Part shown: piece by piece, positions 53,401 through 64,000 of the stretch
How the letters are laid out: every line of letters begins with the position of its first letter
Numbering within the stretch: the first letter of the stretch is position 1
Assembly (NCBI GenBank): GCA_017893485.1
Contig: CM030362.1
Coordinates: forward strand, 181,682,175-181,746,174
Source: Hemerocallis citrina
Lineage: Eukaryota > Streptophyta > Magnoliopsida > Asparagales > Asphodelaceae
Direction: 5' to 3'
DNA length: 64,000 nucleotides
Translations under genes and position numbers: made by a program
Notes under the pieces: generated by a model
Databases searched by the model: none
Told to the model about the DNA's origin: nothing
Seen by the model: the letters and a program-made list of their open reading frames with translations, nothing else

Positions 53401-55280
53401 ATTTTTATTTATTAATTTTTGGCAAACAAGTTGTATTGGTGAATTTTTCATTTTCGCCTTTCAGCTTTGTTATTATGGTGCTGAATGGTTATAATAATTA
53501 ACCAGTGGACATGATCTATTTTCTTGGGTTGGTTTTCTTCTTCTTGGATATTTAATTTAATTCATAAGGAGATCCAATATTTGGCACATGAAAGTTGGGA
53601 AAGTTAAAGCATTGGCCTCACGAGTTTTTTGCAGCTGTTTACTGTGGTGGTGGTGGTCATGTTATACCTATTCTATATTCTATTTAGGGTATACATACAG
53701 CTTTCACTGTATTCGATTGTTTCTAAACTTTCATTGTTATTGTGGCCTATGGAATCATATCTTGAACTCTCATAGTCAGAGAGGTATGTCTTTACCCGTT
53801 TTTTAAATTCTAATTAGGCAAAGGTTTATTTCCTTGAAAAGATAGAAACATTATTATTATTTTTAACTTGATCCTTTAACTAACCTCCTCCTTCCCATTT
53901 TATTTCCGGCCATGTTCGATTACTTCTGGTCTTGGTCCAAAATATTTTGGGGTATTTTTTTTTTTTGTGTTTATTTATTTATTTATTTATTTATTTATTT
54001 TTGTGTTTTTTTGTATTAATTTTAAGTAAGAGGGTTAAGACCACTTTGCTTCCGTATCGTGCTTCATTATCGTGTAGGTAATGAAGCGATTACCAAATAT
54101 TTCATATATTACACACAAAAAACATTGAGTACACCATCGCACCCCACTCCAGCCAACTACATACACAACATCTCTAAACAAAGCATCTATATAATAAAAT
54201 ACAAAGAAAGCTATCAAGTGGCTGTCCTTCAATTCCCACCAAATCAAAGATCTAGATCTACCTCACAAAACACATCCCCCCAAATTTTCCCTCCAAAACT
54301 CAAATTCAAATCCCTCACTCAAAACAGTACTTTTATTTATTTAATTATTTCTCTCTCTCTCTCTCTTTGTCCTATTCAAAAAATTAAGAAAAAAAAATTT
54401 TAAAAAAATTTTAAAAAAACAAAGTTTAAAAAAATAAAAACGTACAAACTAAAAAAATTAAAAATTTACAAACTTTAAAAATAATTCAAAAACCTATAAA
54501 AAAATTTAAATTTTAAAAAAATTTTACAAATTTTAATAAATTTTTAAAATTTTAAAATATTTGAATTTTTAAAAATTTTTAAAATTAACGAAAATTAAAA
54601 TTTTTAAAATTAACAAAAAATAAAATTTTTAAAATTTTCAAAATAAAAATATAAAAAAATTTAAATTTAAAATTTTTTTTGACTCTCCATTCAAGAGAGA
54701 CAGTTAAAGTAAATTTGTTATTTATCCATTTTAAATTTTTTTTATAAAGGTGCAATGGGGAGATAAAGTGGAGATAAAAGAAATGATTAGCTTGAATTAG
54801 GGTTTTGAGAACTTAATGTATTTCATTTTGGTTGAAATAATAATAAGAGGTATTTTAATTGCAAACTGAGTCTCAGACAAACAAATATTTAGATTATTGG
54901 TATTGTAGATACCTTTACACCTGCACTTGCGTTACCATTGTATATAGACATACTCATAGTGGTTATGGAATTAGAGTAAGCTCTATAAAACCTACATGAT
55001 AATGTCTTTGCATAATGATTACAAGTATCTAAAAGTGATGCTGAAGTTAAAAAAAACTCTATGCAGTGTTTCTAACAAACTATATGCATTTCAAGTAAGT
55101 TCAAGCTAATGATCAAGAAGGCGATGGTTGAGCTTAAAGGTAGATATACTGCTTCCTCATATAATATGTTTGCTATGTCAATTAATTTGCTGGACCTCCA
55201 AAACTATTTTATATAATCAAACCAGGTGCAACGTTTCGAAGACGTGCCGTAGGCACGTGTCAATGGGCAAACCTAGTACT
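53401..55280 (+). other. Host DNA, no supported gene
   Basis: I see no convincing exon. A (TTTA)n tract lies near 53970-54002 and a (TC)n tract near 54344-54366. From 54380 to 54690 the sequence is almost only A and T with many AAATTTTTAAAA blocks. Confidence 0.5.
54380..54690. repeat. AT low-complexity tract
   Basis: Runs of A and T in AAATTTT-type permutations occur with only scattered C or G. Similar tracts serve as matrix-attachment or nucleosome-poor DNA in plants, but nothing here shows that role. Confidence 0.75.
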
Positions 55281-55297
55281 GACATACAGTCTGCATT

Positions 55298-56835
55298 AGT
55301 ATCCTTCTGGCTTCTCTCTCTAGAATTTCTATAGAGAGAAGCTCTCCCCCAAAACCCAAAAAACTAAAAACCCTAACCCTAGATTTGGGTTTAAGGGCGG
55401 TGGCTAGGGGCTCTCCCCCAAAACCCAAAAAACTAAAAACCCTAACCCTAGATTTGGGTTTAAGGGCGGCGGCTAGGGTTGCGCCGCCCCCCTCCCCCGC
55501 TCCCGCACCCTTCTTCCCCTCTTCTTCACTCTTCCAGATCTCATCATCTCTAACCCTCACCTTGTCTCTCCAAATCCTTACTTTGGCTACTGAGTGGGTT
55601 CGACGGGTGTTGGCCTCCTTTCGCGATGCGGGATGTAAGAGGTCTGGTGGTTGCGGCCACCAGTGGGGAGTAAACTCCGGTGTCGGAGAAAGGCACGACC
55701 AGGGTCGGCGATGATTGGAGGAAAGACTGCACCTAGGGCAGCACTGGCGTGATCGGGGCTGGCAGGGACAAGCGACCGGTCGGCGATGGAGGAGATCAGC
55801 TGGGGATCGTGGCAATCGGTTAGCGTTGGAGGCGACCATTTGGCAGGGCCATTCTTGGTCGTGGGTGTGGGAGTTGCTGACTAGCGCTGGCAACATCGGG
55901 GATGGCGACGTGCTCACAGTCGGGGCTCGAGTTGGTTGCGTCGGCACTTGCAGCTGGAGTGCTGCCAAGCAACGACGTCGGGTGGCATCAGTGAACTTGG
56001 GGTAGTCGGGACTGCCATGGAGGCATGTGGGGGAGGTCGGTGAGAGAGTAGAAGGTGGGAGATTTTCGAATTTCAAATTTTGATTTTGAAATTCGATTTT
56101 GATCTGGGAAGTCATGTCGTATGGGAGGAGATTTGAATTTCAAGTCGAGTTGTGAAATTCGAGTGAACGGTGAGGAGCTTCTAAGTTCCAAACTCGTTCC
56201 TAATATCCAAATTACAACCGATTCACAACTAGAAATAAAATGTACCATAGTTGGTGTGGGTGACGGTTGTCAGGCAAATTTATAGTTTGGACTCTACTTT
56301 GACCTTGGTTGGTCAAAGTGATGACTGCCTTTTGGTTTCTTTCATGTCAGATGACTCGCAGGGGCCAGGTGCGACGTCTCCCCTCGTTGCGAGGTTGCGG
56401 TGAGAACCATCGAGGGTGAAGCAAGGGAATGAAATCGAGGACTCAATCTTAATATGGAGTTGTCAGATTGGGGGAGTGCCTGTGGTGTCTCTAATATGGT
56501 GTTTACACTTGTCGTTTTGGTCACTGTTGGGGGCGACGAGGGAGAGCATACGATAGTTGGAGAGGATAAACGGTGTACAAGCGAGGGACCGAGTGAGAGA
56601 GTGAGCCCAAATTGGCACGAGAAATTTGTTCTGGCAGGGTCGGCTGATCAGTAGGACTAGATTTCGTTGTATTTTTTGTTTGTTGGTTGGCGTGTATGAG
56701 TTCCAGAATCCAGCCTGTTGGGATCTGAACTTCATAAATCTTATTTTTGGTTGTATTTTGGTTGTATGTTTTGTTAAATTCTTTTTAATGAAATGCGAGG
56801 AATTTTTACCCACCGTTTAACGATAAAAAAAAAAA
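55298..56835 (+). mobile_element. Poly(A) retroposon, 1.5 kb, without clear coding capacity
   Basis: It is flanked by near-identical gacatacagtctgcatt (55281-55297) and gacatagtctgcatt (56836-56850) and ends in 11 A. The first 200 bp contain a hairpin (GCTTCTCTCTCTAGAA pairing with its complement 15 bp on) and two 69-bp copies (55341-55409 and 55410-55478) each with AAACCCTAACCCTAGA. The centre is GC-rich, and the last 150 bp resemble a LINE 3' end (TTTTTAATGAAATGCGAGG). The 280-residue minus-strand frame here has no recognised domain and is left out. It could be a non-autonomous LINE partner or a processed pseudogene. Confidence 0.65.
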
Positions 56836-57397
56836 GACATAGTCTGCATTCAGTTTTGGACAAATAAAAGTCACATTCAACTAAGCACTTAATAAAGCAA
56901 CTACAAGAAAATAGGAAAATAACGAAACATACGAGACACGAAAGACACCATCAAGCCCGCATGACCAACAAAGAAGGTACAACACTGGTAATATCAACCT
57001 CCCGGCTTTCCATCCCGTGCTAAGCTCATTTCCTTGCTGGTCCCCCACATACACTAGGATTTCTTCTTGAAACTAAATATATATATACTAATTTCTGCTA
57101 AATTATATGGGCTCAAAAACACTAAATATAGACCTACATTACCTCTTTCAGTGTTTCTTTTTATTATAGAATTTGCCCATATACTTACTTTCCTCATTCT
57201 AATTATGACGAATCTCGAAAGTAGGCTATATGACAACTCACTATTTTTTTGTTTATAGCAAATCTTTTTCAACCTGTTATTGCATTCCTCTGTATGAACA
57301 ACTATGAAACATATATACCCTACTTTTTCTGAAATTGTTTTCCAAGTTACTATTAACTTACTTTTCCCTTATAGTTTCATAGTATCATGTATCATAG

Positions 57398-57495
57398 CCG
57401 ATGGAACAAATGAGACACAAGTTTACCTTTCCGATCGACAAGCACATACTGTGCTTCGTCTACAAGTTGACCAGATTCATGACATGTACAAAAAG
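57398..57495 (+). CDS. Candidate host exon of an unidentified protein
   Basis: The piece follows an acceptor-like CATAG and ends at AAAAAG/GTATGT, a good plant donor. One frame is open for 32 codons (DGTNETQVYLSDRQAHTVLR then LQVDQIHDMYKK). The last part looks amphipathic. I do not recognise the family. Confidence 0.45.
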
Positions 57496-58660
57496 GTATG
57501 TTCCTCTTTAGCGTGCCTCTTGAGCATTTCCGTATGCCTAATTTGGATAACAACCTGAACCTAAACAGTCCTTCAAATGTTATCTTTGATCAAATTAGCA
57601 TGTTCAATATTAATTTACATAACAGTATGGTGAATAACAGTCCATGCCTAATTTGGAAATCAAAACAGTAATGTGAATTCAGTTTGATCATGCCTAATTT
57701 AGATGACTTTAAAATGACCGAAATTTGTGATATTTTACAAGTTCAATACGATGATTTTTGAATGATTGTTCCATATATTTACATTAAAGGCAAATATAGA
57801 TCAGCCTCATTAATTTTAAACTAAAATCGGAACTCAAAAGAGCATGATTTATGTCGAAATTGTTACTAATTTGAATTTGTGAATTTCTAAATGCTAAATG
57901 TGCATGAATTATTGGGCATATATATAAGCCTTATGTAGGTAATGATTTGCTACTTGAGTAATCAGTAGATAGAGATGGTTTTTGTATCGCATGAAGAGTT
58001 ATGTGAAGTTAATTATTCCTGCCTAAAAATTGATTAATAGCGATAGGTTAGATTGCCAAGGACATTTAGAAACAAGAATCAGTTATTAGATTAGCGTGAA
58101 GAAAGATGGCGATGTTGCAATTAATCTACTTGAGAGACAGATGAAAGCATCTAATTTACCGAACTAATAAGAAATTCAAGTGTTGCTCTTCATTATTTTA
58201 CCGATGAGTTATGCCTCTACATCTTGATTCGGTATTATTGTTGTTGTTAGAAAGAAATATATATGATAAGGTTCTCTTTTTAATATTTTTAAATTGTAGA
58301 TGGACTTGATACTTTGAAAATCTAATGCATGCCTCAAAACTGTATAATACGTTGAAGATTTCAAGCAGTTTTCTTATCAAGAGTTTGAAACAAGTTGTAT
58401 CAATTGAAGACTGATGTTTCATTTTCATGAGAATCGATCTATAGCCATGTAAAATTAATATTCATTACCGATCTGTCCTTTCAACCGAAAATTGAAGACA
58501 ATACTTTCAGAAACAGTCTCCACGTTTGTGCAAACTATTGGTGCACATTCAGAAGAGGATAACAAGGACTAATCACTATTTTCTACAATCGGGAGGATAC
58601 ATTGTCAATTATATTCGAAACACTCAAGGCCTACAAACAACCACTTGCTATCGCTGGTAA

Positions 58661-58888
58661 ACATCAACTGGAAAACTACTGACCTCGAGTTCTACCGGAA
58701 CATCGAGTTCTCCATTGGACTCACAGAGCAGCAAAAGTCAAGATGAAGAACATGAGCCGAACAATGAACTCTCAGGCAAAAGAGTTGTACCTCCTAATGT
58801 AGCAATCTTCGAAACTACTGAACAATTGTCAAGGTCTACAAACAACCACCTAGTTATAGCAAGTAGTATGGTAATATTAACTGAATAA
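58661..58888 (+). CDS. Candidate host terminal exon, Ser-rich
   Basis: The frame is open for 75 codons to TAA at 58886 (SSSTGTSSSPLDSQSSKSQD, then PNNELSGKRVVPPNVAIFET). It has no start codon of its own and could be a last exon of the same gene as 57398-57495. This is a guess from position and strand. Confidence 0.3.
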   Translation, partial: TSTGKLLTSSSTGTSSSPLDSQSSKSQDEEHEPNNELSGKRVVPPNVAIFETTEQLSRSTNNHLVIASSMVILTE

Positions 58889-60309
58889 AATTTCTAAGTT
58901 GGGGAATGATAGTTTGGGAAATTCCTTTATCTTACGGCTTCATAATAAACATGATTAACCAATCGAACGTTTTTGCGTTATTTTATAGACTTCAAATTCT
59001 CATCTTTCAGAGTATTTTCATACTTTCATTATCATAAAGTAGTTCTAAAGTTTTTCCTTTTGGGGTTTTGGAAGAAAATTCCATTGCTAAATTATACTAC
59101 ATTTTATTAATACACACACTATATATATATTCTCTTTTTTATATTGCTAAATTATACTCATTTGATTAATACACACACTATATATAAGTTCAGTTTTTTT
59201 TGTTCCATGTGTTTATTATTGGAAGGTGGTATTTTGATTGAAGGTATTTAGAAAAATATTCAACTTATTGTTGGAAATCGGTTCCATCGTATTCTACTCA
59301 TCAAGACGTATAAAATGATGTATTCATATGTCCAAAACAGATTTCAAATGAATGAAATATTACCCTCCGAAGTTAGCTTGTTAAAATGAAGAATTGGACT
59401 TTTGCTTGATATGTGACATTGAAAGTTAGTCTCATTTCGGAAAGGAACAAAAAATAAATGAAGTTATAAGTTAAAAACTGAGCCAAAGAATTGTCCCCTT
59501 AAGGCTACGAATATTTTCTCCAGAGGGAGAACACACCCAACTTGGACGTCGGTGTGAAACACACGCACACCCGCCCGACCGGACCAGACCCGGACCTGGG
59601 CCCGGGTCCGGCTTGGGCTTAGGCTTAAGCTTAAAACAGTAAACTTATTTTTTGCAAAATTCAGTTTTGATTTGATATGGGCAGTTGCAACTGTCATGAC
59701 AGTTTTGTCTGAACAGTTGCAACAACTGCCAAGGGCTTAGGGCTATAAATATGATTGCATTCTGATCAAATCCGAGCCCCATTCATATCTTCCTTACCAC
59801 CATGTGTCAGCATAGACATATCACCAAACGCTGCCATATCCTTTCTCGACCGAGTCTCCATTATTCTAGTGTAAGTTAATGAAGTTCTAACTGTTTTATG
59901 TTGGGAGACGACTGCCGCATAACCTGTATACACTGTAGCAGTGACAGAATTAAACGTCTTAAGGACATTGTTTCAACAAGCCTCAGTCTGTCTTTTTCTT
60001 CACCATATTCAAGGTCGGAATTGAAGATAACATATCTTCTTTCTGTGCTTTGTGTACAGTGATATACGCTCTTTGCGAAACCGTCCCTTTAATTCACAAT
60101 TATCAAGGTTTGAATTGAAGATACAATATCTTCTTTTTGTTCTTTGCTGATAGTGAATTATACTGTTTGCGTAACAGTATAATTATTATTAAATTCGAGT
60201 AGGAATTTAATTCGTTGTTATTAATTTTCATTAAAAATTAATTTTGTCTACTTAAGGTATAACAACATAAGACGTTTAAATTTTTTTGTTTTCTTTTGTA
60301 GACACCAAT

Positions 60310-61190
60310 ATGACTACCAAAACAAAACTCCTGAAAATGGTCAATAGTATGCACAACAAGCTCGAGATTTTCAAAGGGGCTGACTTCAAGACTTGGCAGA
60401 GCAAAATGCTCTTCTGTCTCACAACCCTCGGGTTGGATAGGTTCCTCGAGGAGGAGGAACCTAAGCCCGTTGAGGGGCAAACTCTAGAAACTCACAAGGA
60501 GACATTTGCAGCAGTGGATGCGTGCATGCATTCGGACTTTCTTTGTCGGAACTACATCCTTAACTGTTTGGATGAAATTCTGTACAAGATATATAGTCTA
60601 CCCACTACTGCAAAGACCTTTGTGAACCGCTCTGACTTACAAATACAAGACTGAGAATGCCAGCTTCAAGAAATTTATCGTGGATAAATTTATGGACTAC
60701 AAAATGGTGGACTCTAAGTCCATCACTATCCAGATGCAAGAGCTTCAGATCATTATTCATGAGATTGAAGTCGAAGGCCATAAGGTTGGCAAAATCCTTT
60801 CTAGTGGAAGCAATCATTGGAAAGTTGCCACCATCTTAGAAAGACTTCAGGTATTACCTCAAGCACAAAAAGAAGAAAATATCCTTGGAAGATCTTGTTG
60901 TCGGGTTGAAGATTGAAGCAGACAACTGAGGAACAATCAAGTTCAAAACCGTGGAGGCTAAAGTACATGTTGTGGAAAGCTCCAACAAGCAGAAGGGCAA
61001 CTCCAACAACAACAAGAAGAATTCCAAGAAGAGGAAAGCTTCAGATCAAGGATCCAGAGACAAGAAGCCCAACAAGAAGTTCAATGGAAATTGTTGGATT
61101 TGTGGGAAGCCTGGTCCCTCTGCCAGAGACTGCCGTTTCAAGAAAACTGGCTGCACTTCAGAAGCAAATGTCACTAAGAACATTACTTAA
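60310..61190 (+). pseudogene. gag: Copia gag
   Basis: It starts at ATG 60310 (MTTKTKLLKMVNSMHNKLEI). The UBN2-type gag core follows (KTWQSKMLFCLTTLGLDRFL, DFLCRNYILNCL). Frameshifts occur near 60610 and 60800, and stops at 60837 (Trp codon), 60924 and 61188. The zinc knuckle CWICGKPGPSARDC near 61096 has lost its histidine (Ser instead) in the C-X2-C-X4-H-X4-C pattern. Confidence 0.85.
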
Positions 61191-61208
61191 AGCATCGATG
61201 ACCTAAAC

Positions 61209-61935
61209 TTGTCTGCTGTTGTTTCTGAATGTAACCTAGTCCAACATCCTGGACAATGGTGGGTAGACACAGGTGCTACTCGGCACATATGTTTCGATAA
61301 GTCACTATTCTCGACTTATCAAAAACTAAATCACGAAGGAAAACTTTATATGGGCAATTTTGTTGTGTCGATGGTCGAAGGTTGTGGACAGGTCATCCTG
61401 AAGTTCACGTCCGGCAAGAACGTCACGCTGAAAGATGTGCTTCACGTGCCAAACATCCGCAATAACCTTATTTCTAGATCCGCACTCTCCAAGAAAGGCT
61501 TTCGGATTGTGATTTGAGTCAGACAAGTTGGTGCTGACCAAGGCTGGGATTTATGTTGGGAGGGGATATCTGTGTGATGGATTATTCAAAGCTAATGTAG
61601 TTGTAATCGGCAAAAACCTAATGTACTCTAATTCTATGATTAAAAAAAATTCAGTTTCTTATTTACTTAAGTCCGAAACAATTTTATGGCATGATAGATT
61701 AGGGCACATAAATTTTCGAAAGATGAAAAAACTTGCAAATTTAGGTTTGATTCCAAACTTTAAATTTGATAAAAATCACAAGTGTGAGGCTTGTGTAGAA
61801 GGAAAAATGGTCAAGAAACCATTCAACACAGTGGACAGAAGTACTGAGCCGTTATGCTTAATTCATACTGATTTATATGATTTCAAATCCTTACCCACGA
61901 GAGGTGGGAAAAAGTTTTGTCACATTTATCGATGA
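61209..61935 (+). pseudogene. pol: Copia protease and integrase zinc finger
   Basis: The protease active site [12 protein letters not shown] is near 61258. The frame breaks at 61515 (TGA) and continues in another frame from about 61525. The GAG-pre-integrase and HHCC region follow (LWHDRLGHINFRKMKKL, KCEACVEGKMVKK), then the first catalytic Asp in HTDLYD near 61865. Another frame change follows at about 61900. Confidence 0.88.
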
Positions 61936-62836
61936 TTGCACGCGGTATTGCTATGTATATTTACTAAATAGTAAAGACGAAGCAATTGCAGTATTCACAA
62001 AATACAAGGCTGAAGTAGAAAATCAGTTTAACAAAAAGATCAAAGTAATTAGGTCTGATCGAGGTGGAGAATATGAGTCTCCATTTGCACAATTGTGTGA
62101 AGAGTATGGAATAATTCACCAAACTACTGCCCAATACTCACCTCAGCAAAATAGAATTGCAGGAAGAAAGAACAAAATGTTAAAAGATATAATTAATGTC
62201 TTGCTTATAACTTCTGGACTTCCTACAAACTTGTGGGGGGAAGCCTTATATATGTCGAATCACATATTAAATAGAGTCACACACAAGAAAGCTAATTCCA
62301 TTCCATATGAGTTATGGAAAGGACATATGCCTAATTACAAATACCTCAAAGTGTGGGGGTGTTTGGCTAAGGTCTCGGTTCCTCTTTCCAAGAGAACCAA
62401 AGTTGGACAAAAAACTGTAGATTGCTATTTTCTAGGCCATGCCGAAAATAGCAGTGCGTACAGATTCTTAGTCTTCAAGTCTGAAGTATGTGACATCAGT
62501 GTAAACACAATTATTGAGTCAAAAGATGTCATATTCTTTGAAGATGTGTTTCCACACAAAAGAAATAATGAAAACCCTGATCTCAAAAGAACAAGAGAAG
62601 TGTCAACTGAGAAACAGGATGAAACTCATCATGAAAATGGTGAATCTGAATCAAGAAGAAGTGTAAGATCTAAAACCTCTAAGTTTTTCGGTCCAGATTT
62701 TCTAACATACATGTTAGAGGATAAACCTCAGACTTACAAAGAGGCAGTCTCATCCTCGGAGTCTCCCTATTGGAAAGAAGCTATCAATAGTGAGATTGAA
62801 TCGATTCTAAAGGGTATCGCCAGAAGGAGGGCTTAG
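61877..62836 (+). pseudogene. pol: Copia integrase core and start of RT
   Basis: The core runs FIDDCTRYCYVYLL, then the second Asp in RSDRGGEYESP near 62055. The catalytic Glu is replaced by Gly: the motif reads NRIAGRKN near 62150 where the family has Glu before RKN. The C-terminal part has VWGCLAKVSVP and a low-complexity linker. At about 62810 the frame runs from SEIESILKG straight into the segment that normally lies some 50-60 residues further on, so the first RT motifs are deleted. Confidence 0.88.
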
Positions 62837-63735
62837 ACTTCTTTGATACATATTCACCGGTTACGCGGATAACCTCTATAAGAATGCTGATAGCAATAAC
62901 ATCTATCTATAATCTTGAAATTCATGAAATGGATGTCAAGACAGTATTTTTAAATGGGGATCCCGAAGAAGAGATCTACATGGAGCAACCGGAAGGATTT
63001 GTTTCAAAGGGAGCTAAAAATAAAGTATGTAGACTTGTTAAATCCCTATATGAACTTAAACAAGCTCTTAAACAATGACATGAAAAATTCGACAATGTCA
63101 TGATGAAAAATGGTTTTTGAATTAATGAATGTGATAAATGTGTTTATTACAAGCAAATGGGACAGTCATGCGTGATTGTTTGCCTGTATGTGGATAATAT
63201 GCTAATCTTTGGTCCTAACCTGGAAGTCATCAAGACTGTAAAGAAGATGCTAATCAACCATTTTGACATGAAAGACTTAGGTGTGGCAGATATTTTGGGT
63301 ATCAAAATAATAAGAACACCTAGTGGCATTGAATTATCTCAATCATATTATGTGGAAAAAGTGCTTGACAGATTCAAGGAACATGGGATTAAAGGAGTAT
63401 CAAAACCTTTTTCACCATCTATAGTTTTGCACAAAAATACTGGTGAATGTATAATGCAACTGGAGTATTCTCGTGTAATAGGCAGTTTAATGTACCTCAT
63501 GAACTATACGAGACCAGACATTGCTTATGCAGTGAGCAATCTAAGAAGATACACAAGTAACCCAGGAAAAGGTCACTGGACGTCACTATTAAGAGTACTT
63601 GGGTATTTAAAGAACACTACAAACTTTTTACCGCATTATGGTAGATATCCTGTCGTTCTTGAAGGATACAGTGATGCAAATTGGATATCGGATTCGGAAG
63701 AATCAAAATTACAAGTGGTTACGTATTTACCCTAG
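62837..63735 (+). pseudogene. pol: Copia reverse transcriptase
   Basis: It continues with DTYSPVTRITSIRMLIAITS, then EMDVKTVFLNGDPEEEIYME. Stops lie at 63076 and 63117. The active site reads YVDN instead of YVDD ([10 protein letters not shown] near 63186), so the second catalytic Asp is lost. Then come [31 protein letters not shown] and YSDANWISD. The frame shifts near 63712. Confidence 0.9.
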
Positions 63736-64000
63736 CAGAAGCTGCTGTATCATGGAAATCTTCTAAACAAACGTGTATTGCCCGATTCATAATGGAATCC
63801 GAGTTCATTGCTTTAGATAAAGCATGCGAAGAAGCTGAATGGCTTCGCCACTTTTTACAAGATATTCCATTTTGGCCTAAACCAATGACGACCATTTGTA
63901 TCCATTGGGATAATCAAGCAGCGCTATGTAAAGCGCACATTTTTGTATATAATGGCAAATTACGACATATTCGTAGACGCCATAATACTGTTCGACAGTT
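63711..64000 (+). pseudogene. pol: Copia RNase H, partial
   Basis: In a new frame it reads [37 protein letters not shown] and [11 protein letters not shown], the copia RNase H. It is cut by the window end, after [11 protein letters not shown]. Confidence 0.88.

Larger units (their letters stand above)
56851..59400 (+). other. Host DNA with exon-like pieces
   Basis: Mostly AT-rich intron-like sequence. Two candidate exons are listed separately. A segment near 58620-58680 is partly repeated near 58820-58880 (CAAGGTCTACAAACAACCAC). Confidence 0.4.
59400..64000 (+). mobile_element. Ty1/copia retrotransposon, decayed, truncated by the window end
   Basis: The coding order gag, protease, integrase, RT, RNase H is the copia order. 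The 5' boundary is not fixed. The stretch 59400-60309 is the probable LTR and leader, with TATAAATATG near 59743 and a 94-bp imperfect duplication (CAAGGTCGGAATTGAAGATA at 60010, again at 60104). I could not find a clear primer site. The 3' LTR lies beyond 64000. Confidence 0.85.

Noticed and set aside
54059..54403. 114-residue frame in host DNA
   Set aside because: Low-complexity sequence without splice or domain support.
55273..56115. 280-residue minus-strand frame in the retroposon
   Set aside because: The composition follows the GC-rich DNA, no domain is recognised, and it crosses the element boundary at 55298.

Overview
This window is plant nuclear DNA made almost entirely of nested transposable elements. 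The evidence for a plant is the mix of Tat-type Ty3/gypsy elements with two RNase H domains, very long LTRs beginning TGTAA and ending TTACA followed by an initiator-tRNA-Met primer site, L1-type LINE reverse transcriptase with a zf-RVT tail, Ty1/copia, and hAT and Harbinger MITEs. The species cannot be named from the sequence. I found no intact, recognisable cellular gene. Only short exon-like pieces of an unidentified host locus remain.

Layout. (1) 1-8617: minus-strand remains of Tat-type element E (LTR 8104-8617, gag and protease), with a second gag copy fused to it. A 4.4 kb plus-strand LTR of element G (634-5066) with its primer site interrupts that second copy. (2) 8618-9103: host DNA. 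(3) 9104-50113: one large Tat-type insertion, D, with a perfect 5-bp target duplication (cacgt). Inside D are a complete 15,064-bp Tat element A (9276-24339, duplication cctat), a non-autonomous element B with 3.7 kb LTRs (30752-42317, duplication tatgc), a 3.1 kb solo LTR C (38801-41900, duplication tacac) and a 190-bp hAT MITE (38470-38659, duplication gattgagc) both inside the 3' LTR of B, and a 1.2 kb Harbinger-like MITE (44447-45627, TAA) inside an intron of the antisense gene of D. (4) 50119-59400: host DNA carrying a 5'-truncated LINE (50363-53386) and a 1.5 kb poly(A) retroposon (55298-55835 region, ending 56835). (5) About 59400-64000: a decayed Ty1/copia element cut by the window end.

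How the parts relate. A and D have the same plan: LTR, gag, protease, RT, RNase H, a second RNase H, integrase, tandem-repeat arrays, an antisense multi-exon accessory gene with its own TATA box, more tandem arrays, then the 3' LTR. Intron positions in the antisense gene are conserved between the two although the proteins have diverged strongly. LTR comparison by eye gives the order of events: D is old (about 9% LTR difference), A is young (9 differences in 598 bp), and C and both MITEs came after the element they sit in. Every coding region is broken by stops, frameshifts or deletions. The most notable non-genic structures are two phased short-box arrays in the long LTRs (seven GTCGAC-type pairs about 20 bp apart in C; fourteen CTCRTATG-type boxes about 19.4 bp apart in G) and a 5' half of initiator tRNA-Met inside B.
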